DNA of 27,500 nt from Halisarca cf. caerulea (Eukaryota > Porifera > Demospongiae > Chondrillida > Halisarcidae). Location: positions 4,106,601 through 4,134,100 of the forward strand of contig CAUJGJ010000083.1 of NCBI GenBank assembly GCA_963170055.1. The letters run 5' to 3'. The notes beneath the pieces were generated by a model. That model had not been told where the DNA came from. It saw only the letters and a list, made by a program, of their open reading frames with translations, and made no database searches. The position numbers were made by a program, and so were the translations under genes. Numbering within the stretch: the stretch's first letter is position 1; the number at the start of each line of letters is the position of its first letter. Positions 1 to 13,400 of the stretch are shown in pieces.

Positions 1-200
1 GGAATGAGACAAGGTACATAGGTAAGGTAATGTACACACAGAGTACAAGGTTTAACTGTGTTAGGAGCAGACATATGTATACATGGGGACAGATTTGAAG
101 TACTAAATAATGAAAGAAGTATTACACAAATATGTACATACGTATATGTGCGTACATGTTCACTTACTAACACGTTCAATGGAAGTTCGTACGTACATAC

Positions 201-3517
<3,317 letters not shown>

Positions 3518-3837
3518 AGCTGGCAGTTTTCGACGCTACAGACAGCCTTGTCTACGGACGTGAGTTTCCATGACAATTCTCTTTTGGCGGTAATTAACAG
3601 GCGCAAAAATTAATTTGATGGAAAACTTTAACAGTAAAGATTTTGTAATTCATCAAGTTAAATGCATACTATACGTTGTCTTCACGAATTTATTTCGGAC
3701 AAAAGTACACTTTGCAAGACGTCCTACGACCGTGTAAGACTGCAAAAGAAGCTTGTGCTGCGAAACAAGGTAGATTAACGTGCATGGTTTTCCCCTTATT
3801 AGTACCATAGTTGCGCAATCCGGATCGAGCCGTAAAA
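3518..3837. promoter_or_regulatory. Shared divergent promoter of AXDND1-like gene and TADA1
   Basis: Only 320 bp separate the two start codons, which face away from each other, so both promoters must lie largely here. The sequence is not CA-rich, unlike the flanking introns. It contains an RFX-type X-box near the AXDND1 side. At the TADA1 start, the ATG sits in AAAATGGC, which resembles a YY1 site. No TATA box is evident at a useful distance on either side. Bidirectional activity is inferred from geometry. Confidence 0.65.
3564..3577 (+). promoter_or_regulatory. Candidate X-box (RFX site)
   Basis: GTTTCCATGACAAT matches the palindromic X-box pattern GTHNYYATRRNAAC at 13 of 14 positions; the last base is T instead of C. 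It lies 47 bp upstream of the AXDND1 start codon. RFX factors acting through X-boxes are the classic regulators of ciliary genes, so a site next to an axonemal gene is expected. Binding itself is inferred. Confidence 0.6.
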
Positions 3838-4312
3838 ATGGCTGACTTGTTTACGGCGAAGAAGAGGCTATCAGAAGCATTAGAAGAAAGAGAAACAGAA
3901 TACTGGGAGTTAATGAAGAAGTGGTATAGAGGAAAGGTAAACCTTTTGAAGATACCCAAATATTCATTTTATGCATCCATCAAGTCCTACCCTAGATATC
4001 CAAAGAAGACTTTGATACGAAGGCCAGACATTTACTGGGCACAGAGATTAGGCTGCATAATGATTTTCTATTTGCACTACTGATTAAGTGTCAGTCGGGC
4101 TCCACTGGAGGTTAGTTTACTTGTGGCTGTTGTGTTATCAGTGTCTATAACTAAGTTTTTCTTATTACATGAATGTACCGTATACACAGTGCCCGTACCT
4201 ACCCCGGTGTCCCGAGAAGATGAACACCTTGCACACACCCCAGGGAGGACACAGGCTATTGTGCAAACCGAGAAACCTGTGAGTAATATGTGTGTCTGTC
4301 TTAGGGAGATAA

Positions 4313-4385
<73 letters not shown>

Positions 4386-4869
4386 ATCACATGAACATAA
4401 GCACTCACTTACTCATTCTCTCAACCATTCCATCCTTCTCTCTGTAGCATTCTGACTTCATCCCAATGTCATTTAACCGAGACAAACTCCCCCTTGCCAG
4501 CCCAATCCCCTCTGAGTTCCATCTTGTGCGGTGCAGCAACAACTACCTCCTTCCCAACCACAACGTACTGCATGCCAGGATGCTACTGGATGCATGGGAG
4601 GCAGGACTTGAGAGTGTCACAGCAGACGCAGCAAAACTGATGTGTACGGCAATCGAAGTACGTGGAAGTGTAGTGGCTTGGAGAGTCTGAAGTGTAGTCT
4701 GATCCTCGTGTGCAGAGCAGCACTCCAGTGTAGACTGGGCATGTGTAAAGAGATGTTTGAAACTGTATTATCCTCATTAATGTACCTATGTATGTGTGTA
4801 CCTGCCAGGGTTCTGTATTGCACACACAATAGATATGTATACTTTTGCATGCACACACACACACACACA

Positions 4870-4937
<68 letters not shown>

Positions 4938-5795
4938 ACTGCAGTAGTGAACATCAGATGCTGTGTTTCACTGGTGAGCATAAGTACAAGAAGGGTCATG
5001 GTCCGTCTCTCTCTTTCCTCTCAGCATCACTTGAAGAACGTGCTCACTTGTATTGTGTCTCATCGCACCAACTGGAGGTCAAGAGATGGTCGCTTCAGAC
5101 ATTCATTTGGACATGGCAACCAGTCACTGAGCAGTTCATTGAGAACCTCAAGACACACTCGAGTGTAAGAACACATGCACATCAGTGTATGGAGCATTTT
5201 AAAGTATTGAGTTCCTTTGTAAACGGAGAGACATACATATATGCATACACACATACATACATGTACATACATGTACATACATACATACATACATACATAC
5301 ATACATACATACATACATACATACTCTGTACATACATACATGCAAAAGCATACACACATACATACATACATGTACATACATGTACATACATACATGCATA
5401 CATACATACATACATACATACTGTACATACATACATGCATACACACATGCATACATACATACTGTATGTACATACATGTATGTATATTATGTATCTATAA
5501 AGAATTGTGGCAGTTTTCTGAGTTATACCTCAAAGATTTCTGAATTTTTGTGAAGTTCTTAATGTTGCAACCTTGTAAAACTATCCTGCAACATTTCAAC
5601 CTTGTGTTTGGTTTCACTGACAGAGACTCCTCAAAACCACAAAGTCTGGAGCTTCTCAGGAGGAGAGTGGAAGGAGAGGAGGTGTCTGCTCAGTTGCAAG
5701 AGAGAAGACATGCATCAGATCCTATCAGTTTGTTTGAAGTGAAAGACTGTTTGCAGGTGTGTGTGTGTACTGTATGTGTGTGTGTGTGTGTGTGT

Positions 5796-5866
<71 letters not shown>

Positions 5867-6221
5867 CACACACACACATGTGCATGCATGTGTGTTAGTG
5901 TGCGTATGTTTAGCACAGTATACAAATGTGTGCATGTACGTATTGCAATGTCCATATTATGCACACACTCATGCATGCTTGTGAATGTGCATGTGTGCAC
6001 AGGTATACATGCATGAGACTAGTCTTAGGTGACAGATCTCCATTCCTTCCCCTCCCCCTCCCACTCAGACCAATCGCAAAGTCATCCCATCGCGAAGTGT
6101 GTACGCCATGACAATGGAGAGGATAGTTAGTCTCCTCTGGCACCCAAGTCTGGAGGAGATTCAAGCAAAGGAGAATCTTGAGAAGTGGGAAAGGAAATAC
6201 TCCCAAACATGTGAACAGTAG
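3838..6221 (+). CDS. TADA1: TADA1, SAGA complex adaptor subunit (Ada1/Hfi1), 7 exons, complete
   Basis: Exons: 3838-3936, 3996-4110, 4190-4278, 4448-4657, 5025-5164, 5624-5756, 6069-6221. The coding length is 939 nt, giving 312 aa; human TADA1 is 335 aa. All introns are GT..AG and the phases agree. The N-terminus MADLFTAKKRLSEALEE followed by YWELMKKWYRGK, and exon 2 with DFDTKARHLLG and HNDFLFALLIKC, match the SAGA-Tad1 domain. The middle exon carries LPNHNVLHARMLLDAWEAGL. The C-terminus has KVIPSRSVYAMTMERI then LLWHPSLEEI, the family's conserved end. Known role: a core-module scaffold of the SAGA histone acetyltransferase coactivator, pairing through a histone-fold region, in the nucleus. 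The start is the only Met that gives the conserved N-terminus. Introns 3 and 4 hold CA arrays, intron 5 a TACA array, and intron 6 begins inside a TG array, so the 5' splice site of exon 6 is itself repeat sequence. Confidence 0.93.
4315..4384 (+). repeat. (CA)n microsatellite
   Basis: About 35 CA units in TADA1 intron 3. Confidence 0.95.
4851..4935 (+). repeat. (CA)n microsatellite
   Basis: CA array with one TACA interruption in TADA1 intron 4. Confidence 0.95.
5236..5480 (+). repeat. (TACA)n tetranucleotide array
   Basis: About 245 bp of CATA/TGTA units in TADA1 intron 5, with TGTA and ATGCAT interruptions that make it self-complementary in places. Confidence 0.9.
5757..5878 (+). repeat. 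(TG)n then (CA)n microsatellite at TADA1 exon 6 donor
   Basis: The intron starts GTGTGTGTGTACTG and continues as TG, then GCGCGCA and (CA)n. The switch from TG to CA forms a potential hairpin. Confidence 0.95.
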
Positions 6222-6426
6222 CATTTATACAGTCCACTTTCATCTCAGTCAATACCTGCATGTAAAGGCCTTTCCTTTCAAATCTGTACAGTACGTACGT
6301 GTACTCAGTGTGTACATAATGTGCTAATGATAGTGAAATGTTAGAATAGCGCCCTATGATGCAGCCTCTAGTATTGGAGATGGCTGGCTTGTCTCTGTTA
6401 TAAATGTCTGGTGAAAGGTGCCACAG

Positions 6427-7042
6427 TGCATGTTACCACCAGTGGCTGCACGTTACCACCAGTGGCTGCACGTTACCACCAGTGGCTGCACGTTACCACC
6501 AGTGGCTGCACGTTACCACCAGTGGCTGCATGCTCCCACCAGTGGCTGCACGTTACCACCAGTGGCTGCATGCTACCACCAGTGGCTGCATGATACCACC
6601 AGTGGCTGCATGTTACCACCAGTGGCTGCATGTTACCACCAGTGGCTGCACGTTACCACCAGTGGCTGCACGTTACCACCAGTGGCTGCACGTTACCACC
6701 AGTGGCTGCACGTTACCACCAGTGGCTGCACGTTACCACCAGTGGCTGCACGTTACCACCAGTGGCTGCATGATACCACCAGTGGCTGCATGTTACCACC
6801 AGTGGCTGCACGTTACCACCAGTGGCTGCATGCTACCACCATGCAGTGGCTGCATGCTCCCACCAGTGGCTGCATGCTCCCACCAGTGGCTGCATGCTCC
6901 CACCAGTGGCTGCATGCTACCACCAGTGGCTGCATGCTCCCACCAGTGGCTGCATGCTACCACCAGTGGCTGCATGCTACCTCCAGTGGCTGCATGCTAC
7001 CTCCAGTGGCTGCATGCTACCTCCAGTGGCTGCATGCTACAT
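6427..7042 (+). repeat. 20-bp minisatellite, about 31 units
   Basis: The unit is CAGTGGCTGCACGTTACCAC with variants at the CACG/TGCT positions. Units up to 6840 mostly read ACGTTACCACC; at 6841 a 4-bp ATGC insertion shifts the phase, and later units read TGCTCCCACC, then TGCTACCTCC. Variant blocks imply stepwise local duplication. All plus-strand frames are open only because the unit lacks stops; it is not a gene. It lies 200 bp downstream of TADA1. Confidence 0.9.
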
Positions 7043-7048
7043 CTACAG

Positions 7049-7200
7049 TGAAACCTCACTATTCGGAGCCTCTATGAATTGGCCACACGGTCTAATTAAA
7101 CCGGCCATACTGTTTGGTCCCAAGAGTCGCCTGTCAATTTCGACCACCTCTAATCTGGCAAATTTATTGGTCCCAAGGTGACCAGCTTAGAGAGGTTTCA
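7049..7200. mobile_element. MITE-like element next to the 20-bp minisatellite
   Basis: It begins TGAAACCTCACTA and ends in the near inverted copy TTAGAGAGGTTTCA, 152 bp apart, with internal repeats of TTGGTCCCAAG. It is non-coding. A related half-element with AAAACCTCTCTACAAAGGAC is at 17115-17215 in a GBP-gene intron. Confidence 0.5.
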
Positions 7201-7621
7201 AGTACCACAGCATGCAGCATACATACATGTACATGTGCCAATCGTGAGAGCCATATTTTATATGTAACTAATGATTACAGGTATTATGTAATAGTTATTG
7301 TATGGCCAACTATGCATTGCATGACGTATTTATTTCTCGAGTTCCTGACACCTGAGGGGCGAGTGTAATAAAGAGCCAATGCGTAGTAGGGCCATACAAT
7401 AACTTACTTGTTGTGGGCGCTTAACTTGTTTTTCCTATTACTAGGCTGTGTGAGGTGTTTTTGGTAAGCTGCGCTATACTTTTGTATGGCAAATGAATTG
7501 ACTTAATTGACAAAAGGTAATTGTTATCATAACACTAGGCGCTTGCTTGATACTGCACACTTTATTTTGACAAAAGGTCCCAAAAGTGTGCAGTATCAGA
7601 TGCAAATGCACACTTATTTCA

Positions 7622-7747
7622 TTTGATGTTCACCGCTATGGAAAGTCAAAGTGGACAAAATTCAGTATCGAAACCGGATCTTTGATCCTCGATGCCTGAT
7701 TCTCGATCCTCGATATACGATTCTCGATCCTCGATACACGATTCTCA

Positions 7748-7750
<3 letters not shown>
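7622..7750 (+). repeat. Dispersed repeat with CA tail, copy A
   Basis: It contains a 24-bp core (7657-7680) followed by repeated GATTCTCGATCCTCGAT units and then directly a (CA)n array. An inverted copy is at 11978-12060. The internal GATCCTCGAT units form a short local tandem repeat. Confidence 0.7.

Positions 7751-7811
<61 letters not shown>
7751..7811 (+). repeat. (CA)n tail of dispersed repeat A
   Basis: About 30 CA units directly following the GATTCTC repeat block. Confidence 0.95.
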
Positions 7812-7815
<4 letters not shown>

Positions 7816-8222
7816 AATTACACGTGTTCCATGCATTATGCATGCTCACATGCTCACATGCTCACATGGTCACATACATGTGGAATGCATGCACAAAAAT
7901 CATGATCTTACACCTACATATCACACAGAGCATAATATGCACGTACATGCATGCAAAACTGTCACACAAATATATTTGCAATTGCACACCTTATTATAAT
8001 AACTGACACAGCAATATTATATCATGTACATTACTTAATTAAAAGTGCATGGACACACAATGCTCACGAAGTGCTGTGGATGCGTTTGTGTATAGTACTG
8101 GATATGGTGGTGCTGTGACAAATATTTCTCACTAGCACCACACACATCCACAGTGGATACACATGGAGTTTCCGCAAAGTGTTGTGGATGCATTAATTTG
8201 TGCACTGTTAATTTCTCACAGA
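7812..8222. other. Intergenic stretch, ATGC-rich, no gene seen
   Basis: Short GCTCACAT repeats at 7840-7870 and many CATGCATG-like palindromes. No supported exon. Confidence 0.6.
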
Positions 8223-8224
8223 TG

Positions 8225-8288
<64 letters not shown>

Positions 8289-8373
8289 CACACACAAACA
8301 CACACACTTATACACACTCATACACACATATAGATCCACACACACACACACACACACACACGCACATGTATGC
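8223..8373 (+). repeat. (CA)n microsatellites
   Basis: Two CA arrays (8224-8286 and about 8335-8363) joined by imperfect CA sequence. Confidence 0.95.
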
Positions 8374-8679
8374 ATGCACACATACCACTATAGTATTCAT
8401 CTCCTCTGCATTAGATCTGATTCACTTCTCTTATTGAGTTGCCAACACATCCTGTAGGAGTGGAGTTGAGAAGTCTAGTTGCTACTTATGGGATAGGTGA
8501 CCTCTGTTATTCCATTTTGCCTTGGTTACTACAATTTAACATGTTCTTGGTTGTTTGTTACACTAGCTTCTTGAGAAAACAGTGCCCTCAGTCGTGCATC
8601 CAAAATTATTGGCAAATGTTAATGATTTTTTGTCTTATACATTAATTCCTGTCTTAGACTGAAATTTTTCTCTTCATTC

Positions 8680-8975
8680 TCTAGCTCCCTTACATCTCCC
8701 TACCTCCCTCACCTCTACCTCTCCTCTCTTCACCTCGCCTCCCTCACCTCTCCCTCTCCTCTCCCTCTCCCTACCTCCCTCACCTCTACCTCTCCTCTCC
8801 CTCTCCCTCCCCTCCCTCCTCTCTCCCTCTTCTGCCCCCCTCACCTTTCCTTCTCTCTCACTCCCTCACCTTTCACTCTCCATATCTCCCTCTCCCTCTA
8901 GATCTCTCTCCATACCTCTCTCTAGCTCCCTCACTTCTCCCTCTCCTTCTCTCCTCCAGCTCCCCCCCCCTCCCA
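8680..8975 (+). repeat. CT-rich polypyrimidine block
   Basis: Almost pure pyrimidine on the plus strand, built of CTCCCTCACCTCT-type units, ending in a C9 run. Mirror-like stretches could form triplex DNA. No coding content. Confidence 0.85.
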
Positions 8976-9197
8976 TTCTAAGACTTCTATTTGGATAGAT
9001 TATGTCAATCTTGTGTTTGTGGTGGTGGTATAGGACCTGTATGTGATGCTGTCTATTTGTATGCCGTATGCCATTGTGCATATGGCTATATAATTTATTA
9101 ATTGATATATAGCCAATGTAAATCACATCAAGGGTGCCACTCGGTGTGTAACATACATAGTGAGCATATGTACAGTATAATGTACATCTGTGTGTGC

Positions 9198-9201
<4 letters not shown>

Positions 9202-9231
<30 letters not shown>

Positions 9232-9249
9232 ATGTATGTGTGTTTGTCA

Positions 9250-9339
<90 letters not shown>

Positions 9340-9378
9340 CACACACAGACACACACACACACACACACAAAAAAAAAA
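9202..9378 (+). repeat. (TG)n / (CA)n / A-run compound
   Basis: Two TG arrays followed by CA and an A9 run. Confidence 0.95.
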
Positions 9379-9565
9379 GAAGTCCCTAGGTCATTAGGGC
9401 TGTTCAGGGAGTTAACACTCACTCTCAGGATATTGAGAAGACTAGTAGTGTGGGAGACCAGCTGCGAGACCCAAAGCTCCCCCCATACGGTTCTTTGTAC
9501 AGGAGTATTGCAACTGACCACTGAGGGACAGGATTTTTTTTTTCAGAAATAAATCCGAAAAACCC

Positions 9566-9640
9566 GTCTGACGAGGGAATCGAACCCATAACCTCAGCAC
9601 TACATGTCACCATCGCTAGCCGCTAAGCCATCAGGGACCT
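9566..9640 (-). other. tRNA-derived element, copy 1 (SINE head or tRNA pseudogene)
   Basis: On the minus strand there is a Pol III A box TGGCTTAGCGG (9620-9630) and a perfect B box core GGGTTCGATTCCC (9575-9587), spaced as in a tRNA, followed by a T5 run. The acceptor and T stems pair only partly, so it is not a functional tRNA as written. It shares upstream flank with the next element. Confidence 0.6.
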
Positions 9641-9708
9641 TCTGAATATTTACTATTAAAAGCGCTACTTATAGTTACACTAGCGAGGTAGAAAAAAAAA
9701 GACAAAAA

Positions 9709-9790
9709 AGGTCGCCTGCGGAGTTCGAACCTACATTCATGCGCTTGGGAGTCCAGTCACTTTGCTTCTATGCCAACTGTGCCACTCTGA
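9709..9790 (-). other. tRNA-derived element, copy 2
   Basis: A box TGGCACAGTTGGCA (9771-9784) and B box GGTTCGAACTCC (9720-9731) on the minus strand, followed by T6. The 5' flank (ATATTCAGA, with a similar TTTTA-AGTAA stretch) is also found in copy 1, about 150 bp away. The cloverleaf is degenerate. A diverged tandem pair of tRNA-related SINEs is the simplest reading. Confidence 0.55.
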
Positions 9791-9853
9791 ATATACATTA
9801 CTAAAACCTCTTTTTTAAGTACTGTTAAATCTGCGACTCGCAAAATGGCGGCA

Positions 9854-10164
9854 GAAAGATATGCGGAAACAATTCTAGTCCTATGCCTTTGAGTCAATCA
9901 GGAAATGTTTGACATCCGTGAAAACGCGCGGTTTGGTTAACCATATGCCCGCTAAAGAACTGCTTCGTCGAGCTGACGAGTTGTAAAGCTGCTTGTAATT
10001 GTGAGGAATGGAACTCTTGGGAAGACGGGTACCGGCAAAAGCAAAGTAAAGAACACACTTTTGGGAGGAGAAATCCTTCCAAGTGGTTGTACTCAGGTAA
10101 CCAGCAACATTTTTTTGGACTAACTACGTACCCAAAAACAGCGGACATGAAGAGGTCTCTCTCT

Positions 10165-10242
<78 letters not shown>

Positions 10243-10388
10243 ACGTACGTGTTGTGTGTGTGAGAGAGTGTGCGTTTGTGCTCATGTGTGTGTGTGTGTG
10301 CTCATGTGTGTGTGTGTGCTCATGTGTGTGTGTGTGTGTGTGTGTGTGCTCATGTGTGTGTGTGTGCTCATGTGTGTGTGTGTGTGTG

Positions 10389-10484
<96 letters not shown>

Positions 10485-10551
10485 CGTATGTAAATACGTA
10501 CGTATGTGTTGTGTGTGTGAGAGAGAGAGAGACTGTGTGTATGTGTGCTCG

Positions 10552-10595
<44 letters not shown>

Positions 10596-10708
10596 ACTGA
10601 GTCCCTATTTCCTCTCTCCAGAAGTGGTCAATGCGCAGGCAAAGGTATCAGGAGAACATGCTGTGTTTTTCATTGCCATAGCAACAGAAGCAGAAATTGG
10701 AGAAAAAT
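9854..10708 (+). pseudogene. Dynamin-like / P-loop GTPase fragment, broken by frameshifts
   Basis: An ATG in a perfect AAAATGGCGGC (YY1-like start) opens a reading frame that stops after 15 codons. The next frame carries MPAKELLRRADEL and stops at 9984. A third frame from about 9980 reads KLLVIV, then GKTGTGKSKVKNTLLGGE and ILPSGCTQ, ending at a GT donor at 10097. GKTGTGKS fits the G1/P-loop (GxxxxGKS), and NTLLGGEILPSG resembles the segment after the P-loop in dynamin-like GTPases such as NUGGC. A second exon-like block (10622-10708) has a good acceptor and donor and codes for VVNAQAKVSGEHAVFF, but its phase does not fit the first block. At least two frameshifts in about 130 bp suggest a pseudogene, although base errors in a draft assembly are an alternative. 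Downstream exons (switch regions, G4) were not found before 11.6 kb. The exact subfamily is uncertain. Confidence 0.5.
10155..10592 (+). repeat. CT then long (TG)n complex with GTGCTCAT interruptions
   Basis: About 430 bp dominated by TG. A higher-order unit TGTGTGTGTGCTCA is repeated between 10279 and 10392, and the AAATACGTACGT flank occurs twice (10239, 10491), so the block was duplicated as a whole. It separates the two parts of the GTPase fragment. Confidence 0.9.
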
Positions 10709-10740
10709 GTAAGTTTGTAATGTGTACATTCCAGCATTCT

Positions 10741-11590
10741 CGCCAGCCCTTTTAAGCAGGGTGGGCCACCCTCCTTAAATTTTGGCTTAAACCATTTTTT
10801 TCTTTAAGTAGAGTCATTTCTTCTTTGTTCAGGTACTTTGAGTCGATAGACTAGGTAAAACTGACACTGTGCATATCATATATACTTGGAGCAAATTTCC
10901 CCCATTACAAGATACTAAATAATATGGAAGTGAAACCATCATATGGCAGCTGTGCATTAGCCTACTACTGGCTTACACAAATTCCTCCCTCTCGTTTTTT
11001 CTCTGGTGACCACTCTGCCTTCACATTTTGGTGTCTGTTGATTTGTACATCATTGACACCGTGTGAAGCCATTTAGTAAATTGTACGAATATTTGTCACA
11101 GGTAGCATAAATCCCATGTTTACATAATCCTTTCTGGGAACTGGCTATTGGTAATGTTGTTGTTTTTTTCTGTTTGTATCCTTCATTTCACGTTTATTGA
11201 TTTTGCTTTTGTTTGTTTAAGTATTGTCTTTATAATAGCAAGGCTTGGCATAATAAGTTTGTTGTCATGGATCTGTATGAAAACACAAAACAGTGCACAA
11301 CGTAAATGAGTGTTAGATGGGAATTGGTTCCTCTGTTCTCTGTTTACTATTGTACTTGTTGTTCACAGAGAGGCATGGTCATCTCTAAAGACACCCCCCC
11401 CCCCCCCCGGTTGTACTGAAGCAGTCATATACATAATACCAAGACTTATAGTTACCATGACAACAACACAGACCTCACAGTGAATAGTAGAACAAAATAT
11501 AATATGTTAGTTTAATGATTATTCTCTTAATAATTTTTCTGTTCAATGCATGTTTTCTGTACATGTTTGTGTAGATCAGGTGATGCTTGT
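10741..11590. other. Non-repetitive spacer, no gene seen
   Basis: AT-rich, multiple stops in all frames, no convincing exon. It contains a C16 run at 11393-11408. Confidence 0.6.
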
Positions 11591-11689
11591 CAAAGTGGCG
11601 TAATGTGTGTTTGCATATGTATGTGTGTGTTTGTGGGTGAGTGTGTGCATGTGTGCCCTTGCATATGTGTGTGTGAATGTGTATGCATG

Positions 11690-11690
<1 letters not shown>

Positions 11691-11754
<64 letters not shown>

Positions 11755-11826
11755 TAGCCTAAGGTGTGTGTATGTATAATGTGTGTGTCTGTGTTTGTGT
11801 GTATATGTGAGTGTTGTGTGTGTGTT

Positions 11827-11894
<68 letters not shown>

Positions 11895-11946
11895 CGTTTG
11901 AATGCATTTGTGTGTGTGTGTGTGTTGTGTGTGCTTCCATGCATGG

Positions 11947-11977
<31 letters not shown>
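11691..11977 (+). repeat. (TG)n microsatellite cluster
   Basis: Arrays at about 11691-11752, 11826-11886 (ending CGCGCGCG) and 11951-11977; the last is the tail of dispersed repeat B. Confidence 0.95.
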
Positions 11978-11980
<3 letters not shown>

Positions 11981-12060
11981 CAAGAATCGAGAATCGTGTA
12001 TAAAAAATTGAGGATCCGGTTTCGATACTGAATTTTCCTCCCTATGCTTTCCATACACTG
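11978..12060 (-). repeat. Dispersed repeat with CA tail, copy B (inverted)
   Basis: The reverse complement has the same ATGGAAAG, 24-bp core (12013-12036, identical to copy A), ATACACGATTCTCGATTC and a terminal CA array (read as TG on the plus strand at 11951-11977). The shared order of parts shows that a unit including the CA tail was copied. Confidence 0.7.
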
Positions 12061-12437
12061 CATCACACAACAAATGGATATAATACACAGCAAAACCTAT
12101 ACATGATGGGCCTCTGGGAAATGTAGCCCTACACTGCATACTTACACATGCATATGAAATCCCTCACAACATGCATATATGCATGCATGCAACCCTCTTC
12201 ACTGAGGACACCTCCATACACGCACAGAACACAGTCCCAATGCTGTCTTTATGGAATTTGCACCAGCATGCACACATATACATCCAAAAACTGGCAGTAA
12301 TCTCACATCAAGAAACAAAAAGTGCTACAATGGATAAGAAAGGACAATAGACATTAAGTTCAATTAAAATTACATGTCCTTTGATGCTATGCTGATTATG
12401 ATACGGTTAGCTAGCTCTTTGGTTTGGTGGTAGATGG

Positions 12438-13348
12438 TCAGTATCTCGAGCTTCTACTGGATTCAGTGTATCCCCTATCCCTGGACGACTTGTACTGTGA
12501 TCTCTCTCTTGAGCTACTTCGTTGAACATAGCGATCAGATGAGCCATTTTTTGACCCCTTATCTGGAGATCTACGGCCACTTCTCTTCCTGTCTCTTGAT
12601 CTACTTCGATCCCTTCGATCTCTTGATCTACTTCGATCCCTTCGGTCTCGTGATCTACTTCCATCCCTTCGATCTCGTGATCTACTTCCATCCCTTCGAT
12701 CTCTTCTATCTCTTGACCTACTCCGATCCCGTCTATCTTTCCTATCTCTTGATCTGCTGCGATCCCTTCTATCTCTCGATCTGCTGCGATCCCTTCTATC
12801 TCTCGATCTGCTGCGATCCCTTCTATCTCTCGATCTGCTGCGATCCTTTCTATCTCTCGATCTACTATGATCTTTTCTATCTCTTGATCTACTTCGATCC
12901 CTTCTATCTTTTGATCTACTGTGAGTTGGAGACCTTGACTGTCTCCTCTCCTCGGGATCATCTCCTGACACTTTCCTGTCGTTGTTTTCCGTCCCATACT
13001 CTCCTCCAGTGTACTCTGCCTCTTCCTCCTTCAGTTGCTTCATCTTCTCCCTGATTTGGTTCTCAACCACAACAGGGATACGAGGGAACAATGTACCAAA
13101 CCAGTCCAGCTTTGTCAGTAGCATCTTACACATCTCTCCAATTGTTGTCTGGAACCCCCCTCCAGCCTTCAGATCAATTACCTGAGGCAAACAACAACAA
13201 ACAACAAAAGCAAGTCTGAATAAACATGAGAACAATGACACGAACAAAGAAATTGCTCACCTCATCGTCCCAAAAGTATGGTTCATACCACTCAATGAGA
13301 TCAGGTGGTGGTTGACAGTATCTGCAAGGACATGTGCAAATAACACAA

Positions 13349-13400
<52 letters not shown>

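Noticed and set aside
6427..7042. CRISPR array or CTCF-site cluster
   Set aside because: Units are directly adjacent with no spacers, so no CRISPR. The CCACCAGTGG motif only loosely resembles a CTCF core, and CTCF is considered a bilaterian protein, so in a probable sponge it is unlikely.
6404..7077. Long open frames of about 215 aa over the 20-bp minisatellite
   Set aside because: Several frames are open because the unit lacks stops and 20 is not a multiple of 3; this is repeat, not protein.
9566..9640. Functional tRNA gene
   Set aside because: A and B boxes are good, but the acceptor and T stems do not pair fully, so it is called a tRNA-derived element.
12407..12997. 196-aa minus-strand frame with IEGIAADREIE-type repeats
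   Set aside because: It is an alternative frame of the 27-bp repeat in the PRPF38B last exon.
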